A stretch of 64,000 nucleotides of DNA from WTGU01 sp965200925 (GTDB lineage Bacteria > Pseudomonadota > Alphaproteobacteria > UBA828). The position numbers were made by a program, and so were the translations under genes. The notes under the pieces were generated by a model. It had not been told where the DNA came from. It made no database searches and saw only the letters and a list, made by a program, of their open reading frames with translations. Shown one piece after another: positions 19,601-27,275 of the stretch (positions are counted from its first letter, which is position 1; the number at the start of each line of letters is the position of its first letter). Where the stretch lies: NCBI GenBank assembly GCA_965200925.1, contig OZ241738.1, positions 372,001 to 436,000 of the forward strand, given 5' to 3'.

Positions 19601-21464
19601 CCGACGTAATCGCCGAGAGGACGGCCTGCTCCACCGCCGACAGCGTCTCGTCGGCGCCCGCGATCCGGCCCCGGATGAAGGCCTCCGTCACCGAGGCGCC
19701 GACCGTGACCGTTCCGCTCGAGGCGACGTGGATCATCGGCTCGGCCCGGGCGGCATCGTCCGCCGTCTGCGCACCGTCGCCGAAGGTGTGGCCGCTCGAC
19801 CGCTCGGCCCAGGCGAGAACGCCGGCCTCCCGTGCCTCGACCTTGCCCCCGGGCGTGACCACGATGCGCCCCGCCGCGCTCGCGTCGTTCGTCGCCCGCG
19901 CATCCATTCCGATGGCGAACGGCGCCGCGATCGCCGTCCCCGCGCCCGTCGTTATCCCGACGGAGCCGAGGCCCGCCTGAAGCCCGAGTATCCCCGCCGT
20001 GTTCAGCCCCTCCACGGTGATGGCGCGGTCGCCCGCCGCATCGATGGCGATCGCCGCCGTACTCGCGGCGTTGCCTATATTGCCGACGACGCCGTAGGTC
20101 TCGTCGCCGGCCGTGGAGATGGCGGCGTCGTCCAGATCGACGTCGAGGCTGCCCGTGCCGGCGTGCCGGGCGTAGATGCCGTAGCTCGCGTAGCCCGTCG
20201 TGGTGACGGTGACGCCACCCGCGTAGATCGAGAGCGCCGCCTCGCTGGCGGCGTTGAGGTCGGCGGCGATGACGCCGTAGGAGTCGTCGCCCGTCGTCAC
20301 GATGCGGCCGCCCGTCACGTCGATGGCGATCGCCCCCCCGCCGGTACCGGTATAGCCGAAGACGCCGTAGGAGCCGTCGCCCGTCGTGGAGATGGCGACG
20401 CCTTCCAGGTCGATGTCGGTTCCGCCCGCGCCGCGGTTGTCGGCGAGCACGGCGTGGGCGGAATCGTTCGCCGTAGTGACCGATCCGCCTCGCAGATCAA
20501 AGGCGATTCCGCCCGCGCCTTCTTGCCTGGCATAGACGCCGTTGGCCCGCGCTGTCGTGGAGATGGTGACGGCCGTCGAGTAGATGGAGAGCGACGCGGT
20601 GCTCGCGGAGCCCGCGACATGGCCGAAGATGCCTTGTGCGCCGCGACCCGCTGTCGAGAGGGAGCCGCGCGTCACCGAGACGGTGAGCGCCTCGCCTACG
20701 GCGTTGCTGATCAGGCCGTAGACGCCGTGGGAGTTCGAGCCCTCCGTGGTGACGTCGACGTCCGTCACGTCGATGGAGACCGCCCCCCCGCTGTTTCCTA
20801 TGATGGCGCCGCCGATGCCGAAGGCGCCGTCGCCCACCGTCGATATGGAGCCGCTTTTCACATCGACGTCGACTCCGGTCCCGCCCGCACCCGTGTGCCG
20901 GCCGTAGACGCCATGGCCGCTGCCCTTCGTGGAGACGGCCACGTTCGCCAAATCGATGTCGATTCCGCCCGTGCCCTGATGCTGGGCCCAGACGCCTGCG
21001 CCCCCCGCGGTCGCGTCCGTCGCGGAGACCGTGCCGGCCGTGACGGAGACGGTGATCGCTGCCGCGTTCGCGGAGTTCTCGATCAGACCAACAATGCCGT
21101 GATTGGCCGACGTGACGTCGACACCCTCTTTCAGAACGATGGATACACCGCCGGCGCCCCTTTGGTAGGCGAAGACGCCGTAGCCGCCCTGGCCCGTTGC
21201 GGAGAGGGCGCCGCCCGCCACTTCGACGTCGATTCCGCCCGTGCCCGTATGATGGGCGTAGACTGCGTATTCGTTGGCGACCGCCGTCGCGATGGCCGGG
21301 TTCGTGAGGTCGATGTCGATGACGGTCGCATCACCTTGCTGGCAGACGACCCGGTCGTTCACCCCCGGCGTGTTGCTGCACACGGCGGCGGCCTGCGCCT
21401 CCGCCGCGCCGAGCAGGAAGGCCAGCCCGAAGAGAAGCGCGCCAATTCGCGCCCGGGTGTTCAT
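16692..21464 (-). CDS. autotransporter with repetitive passenger and C-terminal beta-barrel
   Basis: The 1,590-residue protein starts at the ATG at 21464 (MNTRARIGALLFGLAFLLGA, then EAQAAAVC), a typical signal peptide. An in-frame extension to 21800 would put this peptide inside the chain, so it was rejected. The passenger has many GTGGIDVDL and GVYGRHTGAGG units, then 85-residue modules (IGRLLYTDGATVTV, VAGDLRAPSGGTLTL). A linker (RVYEALPSVLLGLN) leads into a ~270-residue barrel of alternating strands ending in VRF, the terminal-Phe signal recognised by the Bam machinery. It is a type V secreted surface protein; ligand unknown. A weak ribosome site (AGGGAA) precedes the ATG, and a 23-C tract sits 23 bp upstream, suggesting phase-variable expression. 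The giant Calx-beta gene follows 90 bp downstream. A paralogue begins near the right edge of the window. Confidence 0.9.
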   Translation of the reverse strand: MNTRARIGALLFGLAFLLGAAEAQAAAVCSNTPGVNDRVVCQQGDATVIDIDLTNPAIATAVANEYAVYAHHTGTGGIDVEVAGGALSATGQGGYGVFAYQRGAGGVSIVLKEGVDVTSANHGIVGLIENSANAAAITVSVTAGTVSATDATAGGAGVWAQHQGTGGIDIDLANVAVSTKGSGHGVYGRHTGAGGTGVDVDVKSGSISTVGDGAFGIGGAIIGNSGGAVSIDVTDVDVTTEGSNSHGVYGLISNAVGEALTVSVTRGSLSTAGRGAQGIFGHVAGSASTASLSIYSTAVTISTTARANGVYARQEGAGGIAFDLRGGSVTTANDSAHAVLADNRGAGGTDIDLEGVAISTTGDGSYGVFGYTGTGGGAIAIDVTGGRIVTTGDDSYGVIAADLNAASEAALSIYAGGVTVTTTGYASYGIYARHAGTGSLDVDLDDAAISTAGDETYGVVGNIGNAASTAAIAIDAAGDRAITVEGLNTAGILGLQAGLGSVGITTGAGTAIAAPFAIGMDARATNDASAAGRIVVTPGGKVEAREAGVLAWAERSSGHTFGDGAQTADDAARAEPMIHVASSGTVTVGASVTEAFIRGRIAGADETLSAVEQAVLSAITSGDSDALDTALAALPAAYDADWKAEARNLQRKRIAESPGDAARAATANRAGEIAASEILGLSRAGIRAVVQSHTGMATFIRQGDRDPAILAIAAAARTEQQQAALAEQEKLSAAERTVLEAVLTGSGLEAALAALSGATYTDDWKDGVRQRAASYNAGDIQVDVTAGAITTEGNGVEALYAVPHDGNGAITVTVAEGARVTGGANGIYVRGAGAGEGNLHAQSVTVNGAVTGGTGAGVHLAGGGRLTVGATGEIGATSGMGVLADGGGDLTATVSGTVRGDVRVDGGALTLSVPEGGVVTGTVRDPAGPLTVAGSIGRLLYTDGATVTVAATGALTGVDVDGRTEALRSEAGNLDVTVAGRVAGDLRAPSGGTLTLSVPEGGVVTGTAYDPIGPLTVAGRIGRLLYSGGATVTVTATGRLTGVEGAAEALRSEAGDLDVTVAGMVTGDVLGLGDGDHMVTVARGGSVTGTVRLAASTVRVAGVVGRVHLDRGGTVTVDASGRVTGVEGVGIRSETGDLTVTVAGVVMGDILALGSGEHAVSVAPGGAVTGTVRVATESTVRVAGTAGRVLLDRGGTVAIGEAGRVTGVDGEAIRSASGELVVSIRQAPGETAEQLLNRIQGTMRDADGAPPEVRYVFADGRRIDDLGAPGSARSVPLGPFDVGIGHDGRLVREYAPRVRVYEALPSVLLGLNGTSGFHDRMAAPRSPNGVWARIETSGGSRETERSTSTSGGRLAWTQRRYGVETGVDFPLEAGVASLSAHHRRASAEVSGNDGGIDVAGNGVGASVSWRLSDGVYVDGGVSATWYDVALESGQRGSLKRDVGAFGHAVGVEAGRRVALGSGPLGALTATPRARLSYSRVGMDDFTDAVEARVSLDKGRAATGRAGVRVEASEGGSRLFGSVDVERAFSRETAVKVSDVGLSSKVEATRVLVEAGGAVEWDGGRYALQGAARWATGARDYGGGVTIKVRF
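17990..18800 (-). repeat. 85-residue passenger modules of the first autotransporter
   Basis: Modules of about 255 bp code for VTG-V, IGRLLY-GATVTV-TG-LTGV, EALRSEAG-LDVTVAG and VAGDLRAPSGGTLTL. They closely resemble the array in the second autotransporter at 62.7-64.0 kb. Confidence 0.75.
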
Positions 21465-21799
21465 GAGGCGTTCCCTGGCGGCCGTGCGGGGGGGGGGGGG
21501 GGGGGGGGGGAGATTCAAGTGGGTACAGACCGGACAGACGGATGACAGGTCATGGGATTTGGTCGGATGTTTCACGGCCTCTGCTCCCGAATGAAGACGC
21601 TCGTCGCGGCAGCGGGCGCTCCCGAATGAGATTACAAGGCACAGTCTACTATTCTCGTCCGAAGATAACAGGCCGGCCGCTCGGCAGTCGCATGACACGT
21701 AAGTGCGCGCCCCTACCATAAGGGATGCATCGCCCGCCGCCCGTTGCCGGAGAGCGTCACGGACGCGATTGATATGACTTTGGTCAGGAAACGACATCA
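21465..21799 (-). promoter_or_regulatory. upstream region of the autotransporter, with poly-C tract
   Basis: This 335-bp stretch has no gene of its own. It holds the homopolymer and, further upstream, the 12-mer GCTCCCGAATGA repeated in direct orientation at 21583-21594 and 21618-21629 (35-bp spacing), possible regulator sites. I could not place a convincing -10/-35 pair. Confidence 0.45.
21488..21510 (-). repeat. 23-base homopolymer (G on plus, C on the coding strand)
   Basis: Twenty-three consecutive G on the plus strand. On the coding strand it is poly-C, ending 23 nt before the autotransporter ATG. Long C/G tracts are classic slipped-strand mispairing sites, and this position suits control of transcription or translation initiation. 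No other homopolymer of similar length was noticed in the window. Confidence 0.95.
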
Positions 21800-22366
21800 T
21801 CAGTTACCTGCCGCTTTCAGCACCCGGGCCTGAGCCTTGCGGGCTTGCTGCACCATGCTGTCCACCTCCGCGTCGCGTCCTTCGCCGATCATTTCATCGC
21901 GTTTCAGCGTGGCGAGGAAGTAAGCGTGGAGAAAGGTCCGCTCAATCAAGGATGTGAGGCCGGTGGGCATCGTGGGAGCCTGGGCTCCGGATTCGCTCCC
22001 GAAGGTCGCGGGCATTCGGTCGCGGATCAATTCGGCAGCACCGGTCCGGTCGTCGGAACGGCCGTGAATCGGCTTTCCGGTGTGCCCATCGGGCACGACA
22101 GCGGAGATGAAGTCGCGGATTTCGGAGACCTCCTGCTCGCGTCCGGACAAGATCAGGTCGCGCGCGAGGACCTGCGCGGCGAACAGCGAGGCCCTTGCGA
22201 CCTGGATCTCTGCCTCGGTGCGAGGCCATTCCCGTCGGTCGAGGGCCTCCATGGCGAGCTCGACGACGAGCCGGTTCGCCGAAACGTCCCGCTCCTTTGC
22301 TGCGTTTTCGATGCGGTTCCATTGCCCGGGCGTGACCCGGATGTTCTTTTGCAGCGTCCGTGCCAT
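21800..22366 (-). CDS. ribbon-helix-helix-like DNA-binding protein
   Basis: 188 residues from the ATG at 22366. The N-terminus MARTLQKNIRVTPGQWNRIE followed by AKERDVSANRLVVELAMEAL has the strand-helix-helix pattern of ribbon-helix-helix proteins of the kind found in plasmid mobilisation and relaxosome accessory factors. Residues ~75-188 are helical and charged (REQEVSEIRDFISAV; RDAEVDSMVQQARKAQ). A longer reading to 22744 lacks an RHH-like or secretory N-terminus, so the shorter start was chosen. It is the last gene of the leftward plasmid-like operon but separated from it by 730 bp, so it probably has its own promoter. Whether it is a mobilisation factor or a plain repressor cannot be told; no relaxase gene is in the window. 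Confidence 0.65.
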   Translation of the reverse strand: MARTLQKNIRVTPGQWNRIENAAKERDVSANRLVVELAMEALDRREWPRTEAEIQVARASLFAAQVLARDLILSGREQEVSEIRDFISAVVPDGHTGKPIHGRSDDRTGAAELIRDRMPATFGSESGAQAPTMPTGLTSLIERTFLHAYFLATLKRDEMIGEGRDAEVDSMVQQARKAQARVLKAAGN

Positions 22367-23099
22367 CGGTTTCGCCAACCTTTTCGTGCGCTTCGGACAC
22401 AATCCGGTTCGGGAAACGTTGAACATTCCCGGTGCCGCGCCCGTCGGAAGCCTCGTTTGTGGACCGCAGAGCCCCCAAACGAGGCCTTCGGCCAAGATAC
22501 CAGATTGGTAGCCGTCGTCAACGAGCGCTTCTCTGCGCACACCCATTCCGGTAGCTCGGCGTGGAAGCAAGCTTGTTCCAACACCCACCGATACCGTCCC
22601 GTGTGACGGGGCAGTGACGCGCAAGAGATTGAAATCATTCCGTGTATGACGTTCGTCACACGCGGCGTATGCTGAAGGCATACACTTTTCCCGGCAACAC
22701 CCAGGCGGCATTCGTCGTCGTTTGCGCGGGAAACGGCATGACAAGCGCGCGCTCGGTTATGAGGGCACCCTAGGTGCGTAGGGTGTGAGGGTGGAACGGC
22801 TTCCATGCCGTGAGAGTATCACAGGATGCAGAGAAAGGGGATTGGGGCCCCGGGTCGGCGAGGGGAGCGGGCCGGTGCGGGCGCGACGGTCGGTCGCGCG
22901 GTCGGTGGCGGCGATGCGGGCGGGCGTCGTGCGGCGGGAGAGCCGCTTCCCGTGAGGGGGACCGGCTCTCTCGGGGCGAACCCCGCAGGGGGAGCCGTTG
23001 CCGTGCCGTCTCGGCGGCGGCGCGGCCTCCGATGGCGAGGTGAGGAAGGGAAGGGCCGATCCCTGTTGCGGGGACCGGCCCAGGAGGTTGGGATGGTGT
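22367..23099. other. intergenic region with dyad symmetries
   Basis: No convincing gene in 733 bp. The perfect inverted repeat GTATGC-(5 nt)-GCATAC lies at 22667-22683, next to an imperfect dyad (GTGTATGACGTTCGTCACAC) at 22642-22661. These could be operators for the RHH protein, or part of a transfer or replication origin. Nothing shows which. Confidence 0.4.
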
Positions 23100-24023
23100 T
23101 CAGGCTGCGACGCGGTGGACGGGGATGCCGATCTGTCGCGCCTTGTCGATGAGGTTCTCGGTGATGCCGGAGCCGGGGAAGGCGACGAGGCCCTTGGGCA
23201 GGAGGTTGAGGAGGTCGTCGTTGCGTCGGAAGGGTGCGGCGCGTCCGTGTCTGTCCCAGTCGGGCTTGCAGACGATCTGGTGGACTTCGTTGCGCTCGGC
23301 CCAGGAGGCGGCGATCCTCTCGGCACCGGGTCCGCCGCCGTGGAGGAGGATCATGTCGGCGTGCCGGTCCTTGACGCGATCGAGGACGGCCCAGATGGCG
23401 TCGGCGTCCTCGGCTTCCTTGCCGCCGGCGACGGCGACGAGGGTTCCGTCGGGGAGGTGTGCGCGTGTCTCGCGGTCCTTGCGGGCGCGGATGAAGTCGC
23501 GTGCGTCGATGGCGGCGGATGTGAGCCTGCCGGTGTGGCTGGTGTGAGAGCCGTGTCGGGGCCGCCACTGCTTGCCGGTCTCGGCGGTGTAGGCCTCGGC
23601 GGCGAAGTCGCGGAGCTTCTCGAAGGCGTCGCGCCGGTCGCCGAGGTTGTGTGCGCGCTCGGTGAGGCGTTCGAGCTGCCAGGCCTTGACCTCGGTTCCG
23701 TCCTGTGCGCGTCCGAGTTCTCGCATCTCGGGAGCGATGCCGTCGATGGCGCGGTCGAGGCGCTGGACCTGAGCGTGGAAGGTGTTGACGAAGCCCCAGA
23801 GGAGGCACTCGCGCTCGTCGGCGAGCTGGTAGCCGTCGGGTGCGATGTCCTGGGCGAGGACGTGGAAGGCCTGCTGGGTGCCTGCGATGGCCCCGTCCTT
23901 GTCCCAGACGGGCCGGTTGTCGGGTTCGTCGGGATCGGGTGTTGCGCCGTAGAGCCTGGCGGCGTCGCAGGCTGCGGCGGTGGGGGAGGCGGCGTATCCG
24001 GTATCGGTGCCGATGGTGTTCAT
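23100..24023 (-). CDS. DUF2493 SLOG-fold protein
   Basis: 307 residues. AGGAG lies 9 nt before the ATG at 24023 (MNTIGTDTGYAASPTAAACD). The C-terminal ~120 residues carry the DUF2493 signature: VAVAGGKEAEDADAIW near the start of the domain, MILLHGGGPGAERIAASWAE, then VHQIVCKPDWDRHGRAAP and ITENLIDKARQIGIPVHRV. This is a Rossmann-like SLOG fold that is expected to bind a nucleotide or ligand. The N-terminal half is helical and uncharacterised. Such proteins are common beside Toprim, SSB and AlkB-like genes on alphaproteobacterial plasmids and integrative elements, as here; the biochemical role is unknown. It is the last member of the tightly arranged leftward series that begins at 29824. Confidence 0.85.
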   Translation of the reverse strand: MNTIGTDTGYAASPTAAACDAARLYGATPDPDEPDNRPVWDKDGAIAGTQQAFHVLAQDIAPDGYQLADERECLLWGFVNTFHAQVQRLDRAIDGIAPEMRELGRAQDGTEVKAWQLERLTERAHNLGDRRDAFEKLRDFAAEAYTAETGKQWRPRHGSHTSHTGRLTSAAIDARDFIRARKDRETRAHLPDGTLVAVAGGKEAEDADAIWAVLDRVKDRHADMILLHGGGPGAERIAASWAERNEVHQIVCKPDWDRHGRAAPFRRNDDLLNLLPKGLVAFPGSGITENLIDKARQIGIPVHRVAA

Positions 24024-24365
24024 GACGATCTCCTGATGTTGGTGTTGCATCCTTCGGGGCGTTGGTTCCCCGTCGTGATGTTCGTTTGGGACACGCGCGC
24101 GCAACGGAGCCACAACGACCGCAATGCCAGCGCCGGGGAGCCGTCCGAGTGGTGCGGGCGTACAAACGACCGGAAACCCTTGGCGCGCGCGCTTGCGCGC
24201 TTAGAGTTTCCGCGGAGTGCGGAGCCACGGTCGGACGGCTTCCCGGCGCTCCCTGGCATTGCGAGTCGTTGCCGTAGCGAAGCGGAGGACCCGCGAAGCG
24301 GGTTGGCGTAGAGAGCACGTGTGGCACAATCGAACGTCATGACGGGAGGCTGTGTTCTCTCCGCC
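24024..24365. other. intergenic spacer between two SLOG genes
   Basis: 342 bp with no supported gene. It contains short GC-rich self-complementary stretches (for example around GGCGCGCGCGCTTGCGCGC near 24181) that could fold, but there is no T-tract to mark a terminator. Confidence 0.4.
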
Positions 24366-24932
24366 TTACGGCCTCGTCGCCGGCACGGCGCCGGGGGGTT
24401 GGGCGGGATCGGTGCGGAGGGCCTCCAGGCGTTCGCAGATGGCGCGGGGGTGGAGGACGGCCATGTCGAGGACCGGGATGCCGTGCGCCTGGGCGATGCG
24501 GATGGCCATTCCGGTCCCGCCCTGGGCGCGCCCGCCTTCGGTCCAGCAGATGGCGGCGCGGACGGGGACGGGGCGGCCGGGATCGGGACCGAGGAGGATC
24601 GCGGCGTTGCGGGCGTGGAGCTTGCGCACGGCGGGCGAGCACCGGTCCCATGCGGGATGCAGGGCGGCGGCGATGGGGGCGAGCGCGTCCAGCCGGTCGG
24701 GGGACAGGAAATGGCACTCGTCCCCGCTCCAGCCGTTGTATCGGGGCCAGGGCAGGAAGATGACGCGGCGGGTGCGGGGTGCGCCGCTCGTGAAGGCGTC
24801 GTCGGCTCCCCGTGCGCCGCCGGTGCGGAGATACCATCCCCGGCGTGCGAGCCAGGTGGCCATGGTGGTCATGTGTTCGAGAACGGCCCGGGGCGTGGCG
24901 CGTGCTCCGATGCCGGCGTAGATGGGGGTCAT
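24366..24932 (-). CDS. DprA-like SLOG nucleotide-binding protein
   Basis: 188 residues. GGGAGGA precedes the ATG at 24932. MTPIYAGIGARATPRAVLEH, then WYLRTGGARGADDAF within the first 50 residues, match the DprA/LOG-like Rossmann family: first strand, GIG turn, GG-RGAD loop. Near the C-terminus GGTGMAIRIAQAHGIPVLDM is the second conserved region. It is much shorter than true DprA (natural transformation, ~370 residues) and resembles the short versions on phages and plasmids. Function is probably recognition of a nucleotide or nucleic acid; exact role unknown. It is the second SLOG protein of the same operon, beside the DUF2493 gene. Confidence 0.8.
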   Translation of the reverse strand: MTPIYAGIGARATPRAVLEHMTTMATWLARRGWYLRTGGARGADDAFTSGAPRTRRVIFLPWPRYNGWSGDECHFLSPDRLDALAPIAAALHPAWDRCSPAVRKLHARNAAILLGPDPGRPVPVRAAICWTEGGRAQGGTGMAIRIAQAHGIPVLDMAVLHPRAICERLEALRTDPAQPPGAVPATRP

Positions 24933-24969
24933 GGGGGTTCCTCCCGTAGACGTGTGATGACGCGCCGTG

Positions 24970-25035
24970 GAGTCCGGGTCTCTCTCCCGGTCTCGCGGCG
25001 AACGCCCTCTCCCTCGCTCCCCTCTTCCTCCAGCA
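24970..25035. repeat. pyrimidine-rich intergenic motif, copy 1
   Basis: The plus strand reads CCGGGTCTCTCTC followed by GCGAACGCCCTCTCC. Related sequences occur in other spacers of the same operon at about 25377-25430, 27790-27845 and 28070-28125. Confidence 0.45.
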
Positions 25036-25097
25036 ACGGTTACGCCGGCTTCGGACCGCGGAACGACGGGCGCGCCCGCCCGCCGGCGCCGTCGCGG

Positions 25098-25322
25098 TCA
25101 CCACAGCGGGTGGGTGTCGACGAGGCGTTCGGTGACCTCGCGGATGCGGGCGCGGTCCTGGACGGAGACGGGTCCGCGCCAGTCCTCGTTGAGATGGACG
25201 ACGTAGCAATGGGCGCCCGGATCGAGGGCGTCGGGCTCCCGGTAGACGAACCCGACGCAATCGCCGTCGAGACGGATGCGCGACTCGCCGGGGTTGATAC
25301 GCTCGAAGGTGACGTGATCCAT
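25098..25322 (-). CDS. conserved-looking small protein (74 aa)
   Basis: 74 residues starting at an ATG with a strong GGAGGA site. The sequence (MDHVTFERINPGESRIRLDG, DCVGFVYREP, HCYVVHLNEDWRGPVSVQDR) has balanced composition and predicted alternating strands and helix, unlike a random frame in GC-rich DNA. It sits between the DprA-like and Toprim genes in the same direction. I do not recognise the family. A small plasmid accessory protein is likely. Confidence 0.65.
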   Translation of the reverse strand: MDHVTFERINPGESRIRLDGDCVGFVYREPDALDPGAHCYVVHLNEDWRGPVSVQDRARIREVTERLVDTHPLW

Positions 25323-25435
25323 GGTGCGGTTCCTCCCGTGGTTGGTGAAGCCCGATCGCCTGCGCGGCGCGCCGAGGGCCGGCTCTCTCCGTCCCCCGTA
25401 GCGGTCGCCCTACCCCCTGTTCTCTCCGCTCCCGT

Positions 25436-26422
25436 TCAATGCGCGCGGTCGCGGTCCGGCGTGTGGAACAGGGGCGCGATCCTGGCGGCGAGCGCTTGCG
25501 GGCCGAATGCGATCAGGTCGTCGTTGAAGTCGCCGCGCTCGGGGACGATGACGTCGGTGGGGATGCTCAGGTTGCGGCAGCGCCGCCGGAGGCGTTGGGC
25601 GGCGCGTGCGCCCTCGGTGTCGTTGTCGTGGGCGATGACGAGGCGGGCGAGGCCGCAAGGCGGCGCGAATGCGCCGAGGCTTCCGGCGGAGAGCGCGGCG
25701 GCGGCGGGGATGGCGGGCACGGCGGCGATGAGGGAGAGCACGGTCTCGATGCCCTCTCCGACGAGCAGGGTGTCGTGACCGGGCGCGCCGAAGCGGACGG
25801 CGCGGCCATGGACGTGGCCGAGGGCCTTGCGCGGGCTTGCGACGGCGGCCTTGGCGGGTGCGTTCGGATCGAGCCAGGTGCGATGAATACCGTCGATGGC
25901 GCTGCCGTCTGCGGTGACGGCGGCGACGAGCGCCGGGAGGCGGTGGAAGCCGTCGCGGTCGCGGTAGTTGAGGGCGGGATGGAAGCGGAGGGCGGGGAAG
26001 CGGCAGCGGTGGATGGCGCGGGCCTGGAGGTAGGCCTCGGCATGGCTGCCGTCGATGGCGCGGCAGGAGCGCCAGAGGCGGCGTGCGGCCTGCACCCGGT
26101 CGTAGGCGTCGCTGCCATGACCGGCGGAGGCCGCCGGCATGGCGAGGAAGGCGCGGGCCTCGTCGAGGGCGGGCTTGAGGGCGGCGGCGCCGATGGCGGT
26201 GCGGATGAGGTCGAGCAGGTCGCCGTGCTCGCCGGTGGCGGCGTCGGTCCACTTGCCGGGTGCGCCGGGCGGGGCGAGGCGGACGAAGAGGGATCGGCCC
26301 CTGGCGCCGCGGGCGTCGCCGCAGGTCCAGTAGCGTCCCTGCTTGCGACCGTTGGGAAGGTAGCGCCGGCAGACCTGCTCGGCGCGCCCGGCGAGGGCGG
26401 CGGCGATGTCGGTGGCGTTCAT
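25436..26422 (-). CDS. Toprim-domain primase-like protein (plasmid type)
   Basis: 328 residues. GGAGGGAG precedes the ATG at 26422. Residues ~1-80 resemble the N-terminal region of plasmid Toprim proteins (CRRYLPNGRKQGRYWTCGDA; KWTDAATGEHGDLLDLI). The C-terminal half is Toprim: LLVGEGIETVLSLIAA gives the catalytic Glu, and LVIAHDNDTEGARAA the DxD motif. ALRFHPALNYRDRDG in the middle is typical of this family. The expected role is primer synthesis or processing during element replication or transfer. No zinc-binding CHC2 domain is evident. It lies between a 74-residue gene and the AlkB-like gene in the plasmid-like operon. Confidence 0.85.
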   Translation of the reverse strand: MNATDIAAALAGRAEQVCRRYLPNGRKQGRYWTCGDARGARGRSLFVRLAPPGAPGKWTDAATGEHGDLLDLIRTAIGAAALKPALDEARAFLAMPAASAGHGSDAYDRVQAARRLWRSCRAIDGSHAEAYLQARAIHRCRFPALRFHPALNYRDRDGFHRLPALVAAVTADGSAIDGIHRTWLDPNAPAKAAVASPRKALGHVHGRAVRFGAPGHDTLLVGEGIETVLSLIAAVPAIPAAAALSAGSLGAFAPPCGLARLVIAHDNDTEGARAAQRLRRRCRNLSIPTDVIVPERGDFNDDLIAFGPQALAARIAPLFHTPDRDRAH

Positions 26423-26559
26423 GGCGGCTCCCTCCGGGCAGTGCGGGACGCACCGTCCCGGCCCGCCTCGCGCCTCTCGCCGGTGCGCGGCGGGCGGGCG
26501 AGGCGCGAAGCGCAAGCGCCGCCGCCCTTCCTCGGGCGGAGCGGCACCTGTGGAGCGGG

Positions 26560-27120
26560 CTATCCGGCGAGCGTCCGGAAGGTCGCGGAGACGCGCGTGG
26601 TCCGCCGTCGGGCATTGGCCGCACGGTCGATGCCGTGCATCCAGTCGCGGCGTGCGGCGCCGCGCAGGACCAGCGCGGAGCGGCGGGGAAGCACGGCGAA
26701 CTCGTCGCAGGGCAGGCCGTCGCGGCGATAGGGCCGGACGCTGCGGCGCCGGAACTGCATCCGCCATTCGTCGCCGAGCGAGAGCGAGACGACCACCGGG
26801 CCGAACGCCGCGTGATCGGCGTGCATTCCGATCCCCTGTCCGGGGCGGTACTCGTTCACGATGCACTGCTGGGGCGGCACGCCGTCGAACAGGGGCAGGA
26901 GGCGCCGGGCCATGACCTCGGCCCAGCGCGGGAACGCCGCTGCGGGAGCGCGCCGGTTCGGATCGTGGTTCCGGTAGTCGTAGCGGAAGCCGTACTGCTG
27001 CACCCGGCGTCCGAGCTCGCCGGACCAGGGCGCCTCGCCGATGCGGTAGAGGATGCGGCGCTCCTCGGCCTCGGTGATGAAGTCGGGGACGATCGCCGCC
27101 CCCTGCCCGAAGATGCTCAT
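26560..27120 (-). CDS. AlkB-like 2-oxoglutarate/Fe(II) dioxygenase
   Basis: 186 residues from the ATG at 27120 with a GGGAGGG site upstream. Iron ligands are visible: the HxD pair in IGMHADHAAFGP and a distal His in DWMHGIDRAA, with the 2-oxoglutarate-binding Arg pattern in RRRTTRVSATFR. The upstream NEYRPGQGIG and LSLGDEWRMQFRR are standard AlkB-family strands. The expected activity is oxidative demethylation of alkylated nucleobases. Plasmid-borne copies could repair DNA or remove protective modifications, but the substrate cannot be read from sequence. It is flanked by SSB and the Toprim gene in the same orientation. Confidence 0.88.
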   Translation of the reverse strand: MSIFGQGAAIVPDFITEAEERRILYRIGEAPWSGELGRRVQQYGFRYDYRNHDPNRRAPAAAFPRWAEVMARRLLPLFDGVPPQQCIVNEYRPGQGIGMHADHAAFGPVVVSLSLGDEWRMQFRRRSVRPYRRDGLPCDEFAVLPRRSALVLRGAARRDWMHGIDRAANARRRTTRVSATFRTLAG

Positions 27121-27275
27121 AGTACCCTCCCATGCGAACTCGTCGCACTCGACGCACCGCTTCGCTCTGCCTCTCGCCCGCCGTCGTTGGAGGCGGTGGC
27201 CTCCGGTCGGCGGGCAAAAAAGGGGCCGACGCCGCAAGGCGCCGGCCCGAGTGGGAGGGAGGAGAGGAAGGCCCG

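Noticed and set aside
14386..21545. Very long alternative frames (plus strand 14493-21545 and minus strand 14386-17475), Arg/His/Gly-rich
   Set aside because: Composition is that of shadow frames in GC-rich DNA. Both overlap well-supported autotransporter and Calx-beta coding sequence.
21465..21800. Start of the autotransporter at 21800 with the poly-C tract translated as polyproline
   Set aside because: The extension has no ribosome site, would bury a typical signal peptide, and has atypical composition. Kept only as a possibility for translational phase variation.
22998..24311. 437-codon plus-strand frame opposite the DUF2493 gene
   Set aside because: Gly/Val/Ala-rich mirror of the DUF2493 coding sequence, which has recognisable motifs and a good ribosome site.
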